Below are positions 9,452-17,213 of a stretch of DNA of 64,000 nt, piece by piece (positions within the stretch are counted from its first letter, which is position 1; each line of letters begins with the position of its first letter). This stretch comes from Halomonas sp. HAL1. Its GTDB lineage: Bacteria; Pseudomonadota; Gammaproteobacteria; Pseudomonadales; Halomonadaceae. The position numbers and the translations under genes were made by a program. The notes beneath the pieces were generated by a model. It did not search any database. It saw nothing but the letters and a program-made list of their open reading frames with translations, and had not been told where the DNA came from. The DNA is taken from positions 1,364,001-1,428,000 of the forward strand of contig NZ_CP130610.1 of the NCBI RefSeq assembly GCF_030544485.1, written 5' to 3'.

Positions 9452-11185
9452 ATGTTTTTAAATATTGTAACGATTTTAAAATGGAACGCTTCTCTAGGTG
9501 TAAAATTCCTTCGTGTTGTGTCGTTTCATACATTGTTAATTGTATGTTTTACTTTGGTGTCGCAGTTATCGACTCTTTTGGCTTCTTTTTTGCCTCTGAA
9601 GGTAATTATTCTACTAGGTTCCGAAGGAGTGCCTAGCTATTTTCCTTCTTTTCTTTCGGGGTTGAGTCGCGATTTGTTAATCGCTGGATTAAGTATAGCG
9701 ACCTTGGGTTTTTTTGTTGTCCACTTATTGGCGGAGCGTCTTGTTGCTTGGTTCACAAGTTTAGGAACTAATCAACTTTTAGTGAAAAGTCATAAAATGG
9801 TGCTCTTTGAAAACCAGGATCAAGTGGCATCTGGGGGTTATCATCGATATTCAAGAGCACTCGCCGGTGGAGTGTTTATAGGTTTGTCGCTAGTTGGTCT
9901 GGGATGGTTTTACTTTGATATAGTCTTGGTTATCTTAGGTTATGCTACATTTACTCTTATTTTATTATGGTTCTTGCATCGCAATAGTTCGATCATCCGG
10001 GAGAAGATGGAGACCAGCCTACGTGACATGCTCAATTTAGTTACAGGTGTAGGCTTCTTCGTTACCTTCGGTTATTTGGTATGGGACTTTATATTTTGGG
10101 ATGAACCTGGTGTTATCGTTGCTATTGTGACGCTAATTCTAAGCCGACAGATGATGACGCGAATAACCGGGCTTGTGACGGATCTAACAGCTTTATATCA
10201 ACAAAAAGCCAAGTTAGATGCGCTTTTCTTTCATGGCAAAGTGTTACTGAATGATATGCCTCAGAAAGAGCGTTCAGTTTGGTCCCTCATGCAACCGGAT
10301 GCGCGCCAGGAGTGGATAAATGCGTTGCTAAAAGAATTTGTTAATAATACTGAAGAGTATCTTTCTTGTGAATGGCATCAAACTGGGCAAGCAAACGTGG
10401 TCGCCTTAAAGGTTGAGAATAGTTCGGGGCTTTATCTGGTTAAGCTGTTTGCTCAAAATCGTAGCTCATTTGCCCTGCATGAAGCCACTTTGATGTCAGA
10501 GAAAGTACCAGGGCTACCGTCCGCGAGATTTTTAGGCACTACACAAATCCAGAAATTTCAATGTCTGCTTTATGAATTGCCAATTGGACAATCACCAGAA
10601 TCTAGTCAAGTGCTAGAACAGGTTCAGCCATTGCGCCGCCAGCTAATGGCCGCCGAGCCCCCTTCGCAACTTTGTCATCGCTATCGGCGTTCACGCCCTA
10701 TGCTTTGGCAACGGCTAAATATCGAACTGCTGAGTCACCTGTATTTGGCTGTTACCAACACTGATCAACAGGCGATGCTGGATTGGCTAATTGAAAATTT
10801 GAATTCTTTAAAAAATGTTCTTCAATCCCTTCCACTGGTACTGCATCAACCAGATTTTTCTCAGGATGCGATTTGGATAACCGAGAAAGGATTTCCTTTG
10901 GCACTCAACTGGGGGCAGTGGTCACTTGAACCGCTTGGTGCCGGTTGGCCAGAAGCGACGAAAGGACTGAAAAAGTTGGGGCCAGCCATTCTAGAGGTCG
11001 CTAAGATTCGAGTTGCCTTAAATGGAGTTATCATCCAACAGGCCGAGCTGTCGGCACTGGCTTTTGCGCTTGAACGAGAATGTAATCGACAGCGCTATTT
11101 GCAGGCTCTTACATTGATACCTGAATTGGTGGAACGAATGGAAGCAAGTAAAGAGTCTATCATTTTTGAAATGGGTGATGAATGA
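9452..11185 (+). CDS. Membrane protein with ABC-exporter-like helices fused to a kinase-like domain lacking key residues
   Basis: A 577-residue protein. Residues about 20-265 hold roughly six membrane helices in pairs (20-48, 73-95, 135-180, 190-230). A segment near 235-265 (LILSRQMMTRITGLVTDL) resembles the sixth helix and coupling region of ABC type I exporters, yet no nucleotide-binding domain follows. Instead, about residues 310-560 look like an aminoglycoside-phosphotransferase/lipopolysaccharide-kinase fold: the catalytic-loop position reads LVLHQPDFSQDA where active members have HGDxxxxN, and the metal-binding Asp position reads LNWGQW. So the kinase part is probably inactive. The gene overlaps the next one by ATGA and belongs to the ops-1 operon. 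No ribosome-binding site precedes the ATG, so the start is uncertain. Flippase, regulator or sugar-binding roles are all open. Confidence 0.6.
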   Translation: MFLNIVTILKWNASLGVKFLRVVSFHTLLIVCFTLVSQLSTLLASFLPLKVIILLGSEGVPSYFPSFLSGLSRDLLIAGLSIATLGFFVVHLLAERLVAWFTSLGTNQLLVKSHKMVLFENQDQVASGGYHRYSRALAGGVFIGLSLVGLGWFYFDIVLVILGYATFTLILLWFLHRNSSIIREKMETSLRDMLNLVTGVGFFVTFGYLVWDFIFWDEPGVIVAIVTLILSRQMMTRITGLVTDLTALYQQKAKLDALFFHGKVLLNDMPQKERSVWSLMQPDARQEWINALLKEFVNNTEEYLSCEWHQTGQANVVALKVENSSGLYLVKLFAQNRSSFALHEATLMSEKVPGLPSARFLGTTQIQKFQCLLYELPIGQSPESSQVLEQVQPLRRQLMAAEPPSQLCHRYRRSRPMLWQRLNIELLSHLYLAVTNTDQQAMLDWLIENLNSLKNVLQSLPLVLHQPDFSQDAIWITEKGFPLALNWGQWSLEPLGAGWPEATKGLKKLGPAILEVAKIRVALNGVIIQQAELSALAFALERECNRQRYLQALTLIPELVERMEASKESIIFEMGDE

Positions 11186-12435
11186 CGAATGGACGTAAGC
11201 AAAAGAGGGAAGATAGCCATTTTAAGGTCAGCATGCTGGTCTGCAATACCTTTCTGAATGATGCGCGAGTACTCAAAGAGGCCGAGACACTGGTGCAAGC
11301 AGGCTATCAAGTCACAGTCAATGCCCTTGCTTTACCGGGAGTGGCCCCAGGCTTGGAGGTGCTCTCAAGCGGCATCCGGGTTCGGCGTCACGGGGCCAGT
11401 TACACTAAAGGGGAGGGTAAAACCGAGTCTAGCAAACAGGAGCGTTCGAAGGAGCGTTCGAAATTTGAGGTGCTTGCTCTCATGGCCTCTCAGGGAAGGG
11501 CGTTGATGAGCATGACGTGGTCGACGTTCCGTGCTCGCCCCGATATTATCCACGCTCATGATGTTAATATGCTGCCCTCTGCTTGGCTTGCAGCTCGACT
11601 TGCCAAGGCTCCTTTGATTTATGACGCCCATGAAATCAGTACCGACCGAGAAGGTTATAAGGCAATTCGTGGCGTAGTGGGCTGGATTGAGAAAAAACTT
11701 ATGCCAACAGCAGCGGGCACAATTACCACAACCGATGCACGCGCCAAGTTTTTCGCTCGTGCCTACCATATTGAACGACCGCTGGTGCTTCAGAATCGCC
11801 CCCGTTTGGTTAAGGTTGAAGGATCCAATCGCATCCGCGAAGAGCTGGCATTGAAAGAGCCCTGGCCCATCGCCCTCTATCAAGGGGGCTTACAGCCCGG
11901 CAGGGGGTTGCCGCGTTTAGTGGAAGCAGCCGCACATGTCCCACAAACGTATTTTGTTTTTATTGGTGGAGGTCGGCAGGCTAGCGAGTTACATCAATTG
12001 GCTGAGAAGCTGGAACTGACGGAGAGGGTGTATTTCATCTCAACCGTGCCACTCGCCGCACTACCTGCTTATACGGCGTCAGCAGATATTGGTGTTCAAC
12101 CTATCGAAAATACCTGTTTGAATCATTTCACCACTGATTCCAACAAATTATTTGAGTACGTTATCGCTGGTTTACCCGTTGTCGCTAGTCAACTGCCAGA
12201 GATCAGCAAGGTGGTGCGAGAGCATGACCTCGGCTTGCTCGTTCCTCCTGGCGATACTCAAGCGTTGGCCGATGCTATTCAAACCCTGGTACAGAATTTA
12301 GAAATGAGAAAGCAGTATAGTTTCAATGCGGGTCTAGCCGCGCAATCACTCAATTGGGAAACGCAAGAACAGTCTTTGCTAGACCTTTATGCTAAGATCT
12401 TGCCTATAAATGGCGGGATGGAGTTGCAAGGTTGA
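11182..12435 (+). CDS. GT4-family glycosyltransferase
   Basis: A 417-residue GT-B retaining glycosyltransferase. The N-terminal acceptor domain has VSMLVCNTFLNDARVLKEAETL and PDIIHAHDVNMLPSAWLAA; the C-terminal donor domain has IALYQGGLQPGRGLPRLVEAA, FIGGG and the EX7E-type segment near residues 305-340 (TDSNKLFEYVIAGLPVVASQL). It would add one sugar to the lipid-linked repeat at the inner face of the cytoplasmic membrane. It starts inside the end of the preceding gene (ATGA) and ends by overlapping the next, so it is translationally coupled on both sides. It contains a short in-frame tandem duplication (11439-11462). Donor and linkage are unknown. Confidence 0.88.
   Translation: MTNGRKQKREDSHFKVSMLVCNTFLNDARVLKEAETLVQAGYQVTVNALALPGVAPGLEVLSSGIRVRRHGASYTKGEGKTESSKQERSKERSKFEVLALMASQGRALMSMTWSTFRARPDIIHAHDVNMLPSAWLAARLAKAPLIYDAHEISTDREGYKAIRGVVGWIEKKLMPTAAGTITTTDARAKFFARAYHIERPLVLQNRPRLVKVEGSNRIREELALKEPWPIALYQGGLQPGRGLPRLVEAAAHVPQTYFVFIGGGRQASELHQLAEKLELTERVYFISTVPLAALPAYTASADIGVQPIENTCLNHFTTDSNKLFEYVIAGLPVVASQLPEISKVVREHDLGLLVPPGDTQALADAIQTLVQNLEMRKQYSFNAGLAAQSLNWETQEQSLLDLYAKILPINGGMELQG
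11439..11462 (+). repeat. 12-nt tandem duplication inside a glycosyltransferase gene
   Basis: GGAGCGTTCGAA occurs twice in a row (11439-11450, 11451-11462). It keeps the frame and duplicates four residues (ERSK) in a charged linker, so it is unlikely to harm the enzyme. Confidence 0.9.
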
Positions 12436-13640
12436 TGCAAAAGAGAAAAATCTTATTATTAACCTTTTACTTTCCACCAGATTTAGGGGCAGGATCGTTT
12501 AGAAGCCATGCACTTGTTGAGTCGTTAATGGCCCGATTGCCTGAAGGCTACTCTCTTGAAGTGATTACCACTGCGCCTAATCGCTACGCCCAATTTGCTA
12601 CTCATGCCCCAAGTACAGAAGAGGCTTACGAAGGCCGCCTCAAGGTGCATAGAATTCGATTGCCTAGCCACCGCAGTGGCATCTGGGATCAATCCAAGGC
12701 TTTTGCTGCTTATGCTTGTGGTGTAGTGGGGTTAACCCGTGGGCAAAACTATGGGTTGGTAATAGCGACCTCATCACGGCTAATGACAGCAGTGCTAGGG
12801 CGTTATGTGGTAGGTAGATCATCCGCGCGCTTTTATCTTGATATCCGTGACATCTTTGTCGAAAACCTACCGTTTCTCTTGCCCGTTGGTGCTCGCTGGC
12901 TAGGTAATCGCTTTTTCAGCATTCTGGAGCAATGGGCAGTGAAGCGTGCGGCCATTGTCAATTTAGTATCACCTGGGTTTGAAGGCTATTTTAAACCTCG
13001 CTACCCAACGCAAACGTTTACTTGGCACAGTAATGGCGTCGACACCCTTTTTGTAAATGAGGTGGGGGAATACGGTCAGCAAGGTGCCGTTGAGAGAGAG
13101 ACGTCTGCTCCTTTACGTGTTTTGTATGCAGGTAACATTGGTTTATGCCAGGGATTAGATGAGATTATCCCAGAGCTAGCGAAAAAGCTCGAAGGCCAGG
13201 TCGTCTTTACTATTATTGGTGATGGTGGTCGACGAGTAGAGTTAGAAAAGATCTTGGCGGAGCACAAAATATCGAATGTAGAAATCAGAGATCCCGTCGA
13301 GCGTGACAAGTTACTTCAGGAGTATCAGAAAGCAGATGTTCTCTTTTTGCACTTGAACGACATGCCTTGTTTTTCTCGTGTGATCCCCTCAAAGTTGTTT
13401 GAGTATGCCGCAACGGGAAAACCTATACTCGCAGGCGTGAGGGCTTACCCTGCTGAGTTTTGCAAACAATATATCAGCAACTCAAGTGTTTTTGATCCTT
13501 GTAATGTTAGGGCTGCGATATCAGCAATCAGTGCTTTAAGGCTTAGTACAATCCCAAGAGAGGAGTTTGTTAAGCAATTTAGTCGTCAGCATATTATGGG
13601 TAAAATGTCTGACGATATTGTTAATCTTGTCAAGAATTAG
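12435..13640 (+). CDS. WbuB-like GT4 glycosyltransferase
   Basis: A 401-residue glycosyltransferase. The N terminus (ILLLTFYFPPDLGAGSFR) and YLDIRDIFVENLP near residue 140 are typical of the WbuB/GT4 group, often an N-acetylfucosaminyl- or related transferase. The donor domain shows LYAGNIGLCQGLDEIIP, FTIIGDGGRRVELE and IPSKLFEYAATGKPILAGV. The ATG at 12435 overlaps the previous stop; a TTG one codon earlier is less likely. It follows another GT4 gene and precedes the initiating sugar transferase after a 63-nt gap. The exact sugar is not known. Confidence 0.88.
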   Translation: MQKRKILLLTFYFPPDLGAGSFRSHALVESLMARLPEGYSLEVITTAPNRYAQFATHAPSTEEAYEGRLKVHRIRLPSHRSGIWDQSKAFAAYACGVVGLTRGQNYGLVIATSSRLMTAVLGRYVVGRSSARFYLDIRDIFVENLPFLLPVGARWLGNRFFSILEQWAVKRAAIVNLVSPGFEGYFKPRYPTQTFTWHSNGVDTLFVNEVGEYGQQGAVERETSAPLRVLYAGNIGLCQGLDEIIPELAKKLEGQVVFTIIGDGGRRVELEKILAEHKISNVEIRDPVERDKLLQEYQKADVLFLHLNDMPCFSRVIPSKLFEYAATGKPILAGVRAYPAEFCKQYISNSSVFDPCNVRAAISAISALRLSTIPREEFVKQFSRQHIMGKMSDDIVNLVKN

Positions 13641-13703
13641 ATGTCTATCTCCTGAGTTCAACTAATATATAATTTACCTTTTTGGGTTAAAGATTTGAGG
13701 AAT

Positions 13704-15086
13704 ATGAAAAGTTCTTCTATGGGGTTTTCTGAGCGTTACCCAGCTAAGTTAATCGTTCCGCTAGTGGATGCCATTGCACTAACATTCGCCGGTCATGTGG
13801 CTTACTGGGCGCGTTTTGGGAGCATGAATCTTCATGAGCGCTATGGGCTAGCTATCGTCATATTGGTGCTACTGGTTATACTGCTGAATTTACTGCAGGG
13901 AGGGTACGTGCGGTGGCGTATAACACGTATCTCTATTCTATTAGGAAGGTTGCTTTTGGTGTGGTTAACGGTAGCCATTTTAGCGGCTTCCATTATATAT
14001 TTTGCCCACGCCGCTGATCGTTATTCTCGGCTATGGGTGGGGTATACACTGCTTCTCTCATTTATGCTTTCCGGGACGGCTAGAGTGTTTGCCCAGCTTT
14101 TTTTACGTCAAGCTAGAAAACGGGGGTATGCACGCCGCTCGGTATTTATGATCGGCCCGGGTGAGCAGCTTATTAAAGTAGCTAAAGGCATGCGTACATC
14201 GTTAGAAGAGGGCTACTCTATTGCTGGGGTCGCTCGTATATCTGGTTCCTTTGATAATGCGCGGTTAGAGTCGCTGCATCAACGTATTGATCGAAGTGGT
14301 GCAAGTGAGGTCTGGATTTGTGTGCCGCTTTCAATGGGAAGTATGGTTCACTCGATTTTTTTCTCTCTTCGTAATCTGACAGCAGAAGTCAGATTTATAC
14401 CTGACTTTCAAGGCATGCAGCTGCTTAACCACCGGACCAGCGAAGTTGCAGGAAGGCTTGCCATTGACCTCAGTGTTACCCCGATGGATGGCATGGCACG
14501 AATCACTAAGCGGTTTGAGGATATTGTCCTCGGTGCTTTATTCCTTCTGCTCTCAATACCAGTATGCGTTGTTATTGCAATAGCACTTAAGCTTCAATCG
14601 CCTGGCCCGGTACTGTTTAAACAGTATCGGACAGGCGTTAATGGAAAACATTTTAAAGTTTATAAATTTCGTTCTATGGAAGTGCATGACGAGCTTGGTG
14701 GAAAGATAACCCAGGCGAAACGTGGCGATCCCAGAGTCACTCCGCTTGGCTCATTTCTAAGAAGAACCTCACTTGATGAGTTGCCCCAGTTTTATAATGT
14801 ACTGCAGGGGCGAATGTCGATTGTAGGGCCACGTCCTCATGCATTAGTACATAATGAGTATTATAAAGAATTAGTGGAATCTTACATGAAACGGCATAAG
14901 GTAAAGCCGGGTATTACAGGTTGGGCTCAAGTAAATGGGCTTCGTGGAGAAACTGATACGCTAGATAAAATGGAGCGCCGAGTGGAGCATGACTTATGGT
15001 ATATCGATAATTGGTCTTTATGGCTAGACCTTCGCATTATTTGTATGACAATTTTTAAAGGGTTTGTCCATCCAAATAGTTATTGA
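13704..15086 (+). CDS. Polyprenyl-phosphate sugar-1-phosphate transferase (initiating)
   Basis: An inner-membrane enzyme of the WbaP/WcaJ (PHPT) family, 460 residues. It loads the first sugar-1-phosphate on undecaprenyl phosphate. Four to five N-terminal helices (about 15-115) are followed by a soluble CoA-binding-like part (145-265), then a re-entrant helix (about 280-300, VLGALFLLLSIPVCVVIAIA) and the catalytic bacterial sugar transferase domain. That domain has SPGPVLFKQYRTG, KFRSM, RRTSLDELPQ, GRMSIVGPRP and KPGITGWAQVNG. The Asp-Glu pair in TSLDELPQ is the expected catalytic site. ATG 13704 follows GAGG closely; TTG 13695 is an alternative. Its presence shows lipid-linked repeat assembly of the Wzy type. 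Confidence 0.93.
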   Translation: MKSSSMGFSERYPAKLIVPLVDAIALTFAGHVAYWARFGSMNLHERYGLAIVILVLLVILLNLLQGGYVRWRITRISILLGRLLLVWLTVAILAASIIYFAHAADRYSRLWVGYTLLLSFMLSGTARVFAQLFLRQARKRGYARRSVFMIGPGEQLIKVAKGMRTSLEEGYSIAGVARISGSFDNARLESLHQRIDRSGASEVWICVPLSMGSMVHSIFFSLRNLTAEVRFIPDFQGMQLLNHRTSEVAGRLAIDLSVTPMDGMARITKRFEDIVLGALFLLLSIPVCVVIAIALKLQSPGPVLFKQYRTGVNGKHFKVYKFRSMEVHDELGGKITQAKRGDPRVTPLGSFLRRTSLDELPQFYNVLQGRMSIVGPRPHALVHNEYYKELVESYMKRHKVKPGITGWAQVNGLRGETDTLDKMERRVEHDLWYIDNWSLWLDLRIICMTIFKGFVHPNSY

Positions 15087-15200
15087 TAAGTATGGCCTTC
15101 TTAAATAAATGAATGACGAGTAGTTTTTCTTTGTTATCTAATATCAAGCTTAATTTGCCGTATTTTTGAATAGCGAATCATTTCTTTTAGAGACCACACC

Positions 15201-16487
15201 ATGCATTCTGTGTCATCGACGCGTCCTGTTTTTAAAAAAAAGCTATGCCAGTATTACACGAGTACCGCTGTTTTTTTGCTAGGTGCTATAGCTCTCATTA
15301 TCCCAAGTGGGTATTCCCTAGGAGCGGCAATGTTAGTCTTGGGAAGCATAAGCTTACTTGTTCAGCGGCCCGCTCTTAATCTAGACCGTCGAGACGGACT
15401 GCTCATTGGCTCATTTTTCGCCTATATCATTGTCCATGCCCTAGAAGCTTGGTGGGATAGCATAGGTATAAGTGGTATCGATAGACCGAGCCGATTAGCA
15501 ATGGCTATCCCTGCCATGTTTCTAATCATAGCTTGTCCGCCGCGTTTAGCGTTTCTGTGGAGTGGGTTAGCGTTTGGAGCGATCACCACTGGAAGTTGGG
15601 CAGGTTGGCAGAAAATTATCGAAGAGTCTGACCGTGCTAGTGGTTACACACACGTGATTCAATTCGGCAATCTAAGTATGTTGGTCGGGGTACTATGTTT
15701 GGCTGGTTTGGGCTGGGCAATGGTACAGCAGCGTCGCAATATGTGGGTTTGCTTTTTACTCTTAGGGGCGGCATTTGGAATTCTAGGTTCACTATTTTCC
15801 GGTAGTCGAGGTGGATGGATTGGTTTCCCCATCGTTTTATGGGTGCTTTATCGTGCATATGGAAGGCATTTAGCCAATTGGCTCAAATTCGCTTTAGTGA
15901 TGATCTTGGTAGGAGCTAGCATACTGGTTTATACAATTCCACAAGCAGGGGTGCAGCATCGAGTGCATCAAGCATTTAATGATGTGAGCCAGTATGCATC
16001 AGGTGATAATCGAGTCACCTCTGTGGGTTCCCGGTTTGAAATGTGGCGTGGTGCAGGCCATATGATTAGTGAAAAGCCGCTATTCGGCTGGGGTGAAAAC
16101 GGCTATCGAGAGCAGATGAGCGTGCTGGCAAGTGAGGGCGTCGTTGAATCAGGCATTCTTCGCTACGGACACGCGCATAATGAAATGATTGATGCTTTTG
16201 CAAAGCGCGGCATTGTAGGTGTAATCGTTTTGCTTTTACTTTACCTAGTACCTTTACGGTTATTTGCTCGTCATTTTTCTGAGCCGGATATTGCCAAACG
16301 GTCGCTAGCGGTAGCAGGGGTGTTATTACCAGTCACTTATATTGATTTCGGTCTGACACAAACCTTTTTATCTCATAACAGTGGGATAATGATATATGCC
16401 TTCTGGATTGCCGTACTATGGGGAACCCTGAAACGCCAGTATATTACGAGTGTAGTTCCCCTCAGCAAAGCTTCCCAAGCGCTTTGA
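15201..16487 (+). CDS. O-antigen ligase/polymerase-like membrane protein
   Basis: A 428-residue integral membrane protein of the Wzy_C/O-antigen ligase superfamily, with about 10-12 helices. The signature cytoplasm/periplasm loop near 205-215 contains GSRGGWIGFPI. The large periplasmic loop (about 255-335) has RFEMWRGAGHMI, the FGWGENGYREQM segment and a YGHAHNEMIDAFAKRG motif with the functionally important His. Such proteins polymerise lipid-linked repeats or transfer them to an acceptor. It is last in the ops-1 operon and is followed by a terminator. Ligase and polymerase cannot be separated by sequence alone. No Wzx flippase of the usual kind is seen in the operon. Confidence 0.85.
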   Translation: MHSVSSTRPVFKKKLCQYYTSTAVFLLGAIALIIPSGYSLGAAMLVLGSISLLVQRPALNLDRRDGLLIGSFFAYIIVHALEAWWDSIGISGIDRPSRLAMAIPAMFLIIACPPRLAFLWSGLAFGAITTGSWAGWQKIIEESDRASGYTHVIQFGNLSMLVGVLCLAGLGWAMVQQRRNMWVCFLLLGAAFGILGSLFSGSRGGWIGFPIVLWVLYRAYGRHLANWLKFALVMILVGASILVYTIPQAGVQHRVHQAFNDVSQYASGDNRVTSVGSRFEMWRGAGHMISEKPLFGWGENGYREQMSVLASEGVVESGILRYGHAHNEMIDAFAKRGIVGVIVLLLLYLVPLRLFARHFSEPDIAKRSLAVAGVLLPVTYIDFGLTQTFLSHNSGIMIYAFWIAVLWGTLKRQYITSVVPLSKASQAL

Positions 16488-16537
16488 CCAGCGATACATT
16501 CACCTTGCTATGACAGGTGGCCGCGAGGCTACTGAGA

Positions 16538-16567
16538 AGCCGGCTCGAAATCAGCCGGTTTTTTTTT
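16538..16567 (+). terminator. Intrinsic terminator of the ops-1 operon
   Basis: An 8-bp stem (16538-16545 with 16553-16560, one G-T pair) of AGCCGGCT type, a short CGAAATC loop and an uninterrupted run of nine or more T. It separates the repeat-assembly operon from the export operon. Confidence 0.9.
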
Positions 16568-16740
16568 GGTGAAATTTTAAGTTCCTCAGAAAACTGAGTT
16601 TTTGTACAAGAGCTGTCGATGTAGAGGCAGCACCGGTATTCCCCTACAATGGTGGGCTGGTGCGAAATATCTAGTCTGATATCTACGTTTTTAGTCCAGC
16701 AAGAGCGTCGCGCACCACCACATTCACCCGCGCAGAAGAG

Positions 16741-16786
16741 TAGGGCAAGGGAATCCGTCCGTTATAACCCCTGGGCGGTAGCGTGC
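16741..16786 (+). promoter_or_regulatory. JUMPstart leader with ops element (site 2)
   Basis: The second copy of the element at 1611-1654: TAGGGCAAGGGAAT (16741-16754), a TAACCCCTG stretch, then the ops core GGCGGTAGCGTG at 16774-16785. It lies only 20 nt before the first gene of the export operon. A TACAAT at 16645-16650 could be a -10 box, but no good -35 was found. With site 1 it puts both plus-strand capsule operons under likely RfaH control. Confidence 0.9.
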
Positions 16787-16805
16787 CTTTAATTTGGAAT
16801 CGAAT

Positions 16806-17213
16806 ATGCCATTATCCCAACGTTCCTTCGTGTCGCCAGCTCGCATGCTGCTGGCGGCGCTTAGTTTAGTCATTGTCAGCGGTTGCGCCTCTTATCCCTC
16901 CGGCTCTGGCCAGCAAGAAGCACAGTACGTGCTCAATAATGACCCCGCCACATTGCTCCAAGACGAAAGCCTCAACGACTTCCTAACAAAAGCCCCCGCC
17001 GGTGCCATCATGAATGTGGCCCGCAGCCCATGGGGTAACAATGTTGAAGTTGTTGCCGACGCTGCCTACCTGGCTGCCAGCGGTCGTGAATGCCGCAAGC
17101 TGCAGGTGATTGGAGTGGCAGGCAACGCCGCCCGCTCGGCCCTGGTGTGTAAAACGCCAAACGGCTGGGTCAATCAACGCGTTGTGGCGCAAACAGCACA
17201 GGGGCGTAACTGA
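16806..17213 (+). CDS. Small outer-membrane lipoprotein of the export operon
   Basis: A 135-residue protein with a signal peptide and lipobox: LVIVSGC puts the modified Cys near residue 28 (positions +2 Ala and +3 Ser favour outer-membrane sorting). The mature part carries two further Cys residues (RECRKLQVIG and LVCKTPNGW), about 20 residues apart and able to form a disulfide. This layout is reminiscent of the 17-kDa surface-antigen type of lipoprotein. It overlaps kpsD by one base (TGATG), so it is probably made together with KpsD and may help its outer-membrane assembly. The ATG at 16806 is taken; an upstream TTG at 16794 lies almost on the ops element. The function is inferred from context only. 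Confidence 0.7.
   Translation: MPLSQRSFVSPARMLLAALSLVIVSGCASYPSGSGQQEAQYVLNNDPATLLQDESLNDFLTKAPAGAIMNVARSPWGNNVEVVADAAYLAASGRECRKLQVIGVAGNAARSALVCKTPNGWVNQRVVAQTAQGRN

Noticed and set aside
9316..9636. A 106-residue gene overlapping the membrane-pseudokinase gene
   Set aside because: No ATG start with a ribosome-binding site; its second half is a shifted reading of the first helices of the next gene.
11365..11883. A 172-residue minus-strand gene
   Set aside because: Antisense to a well-supported GT4 gene, with no recognisable motif.
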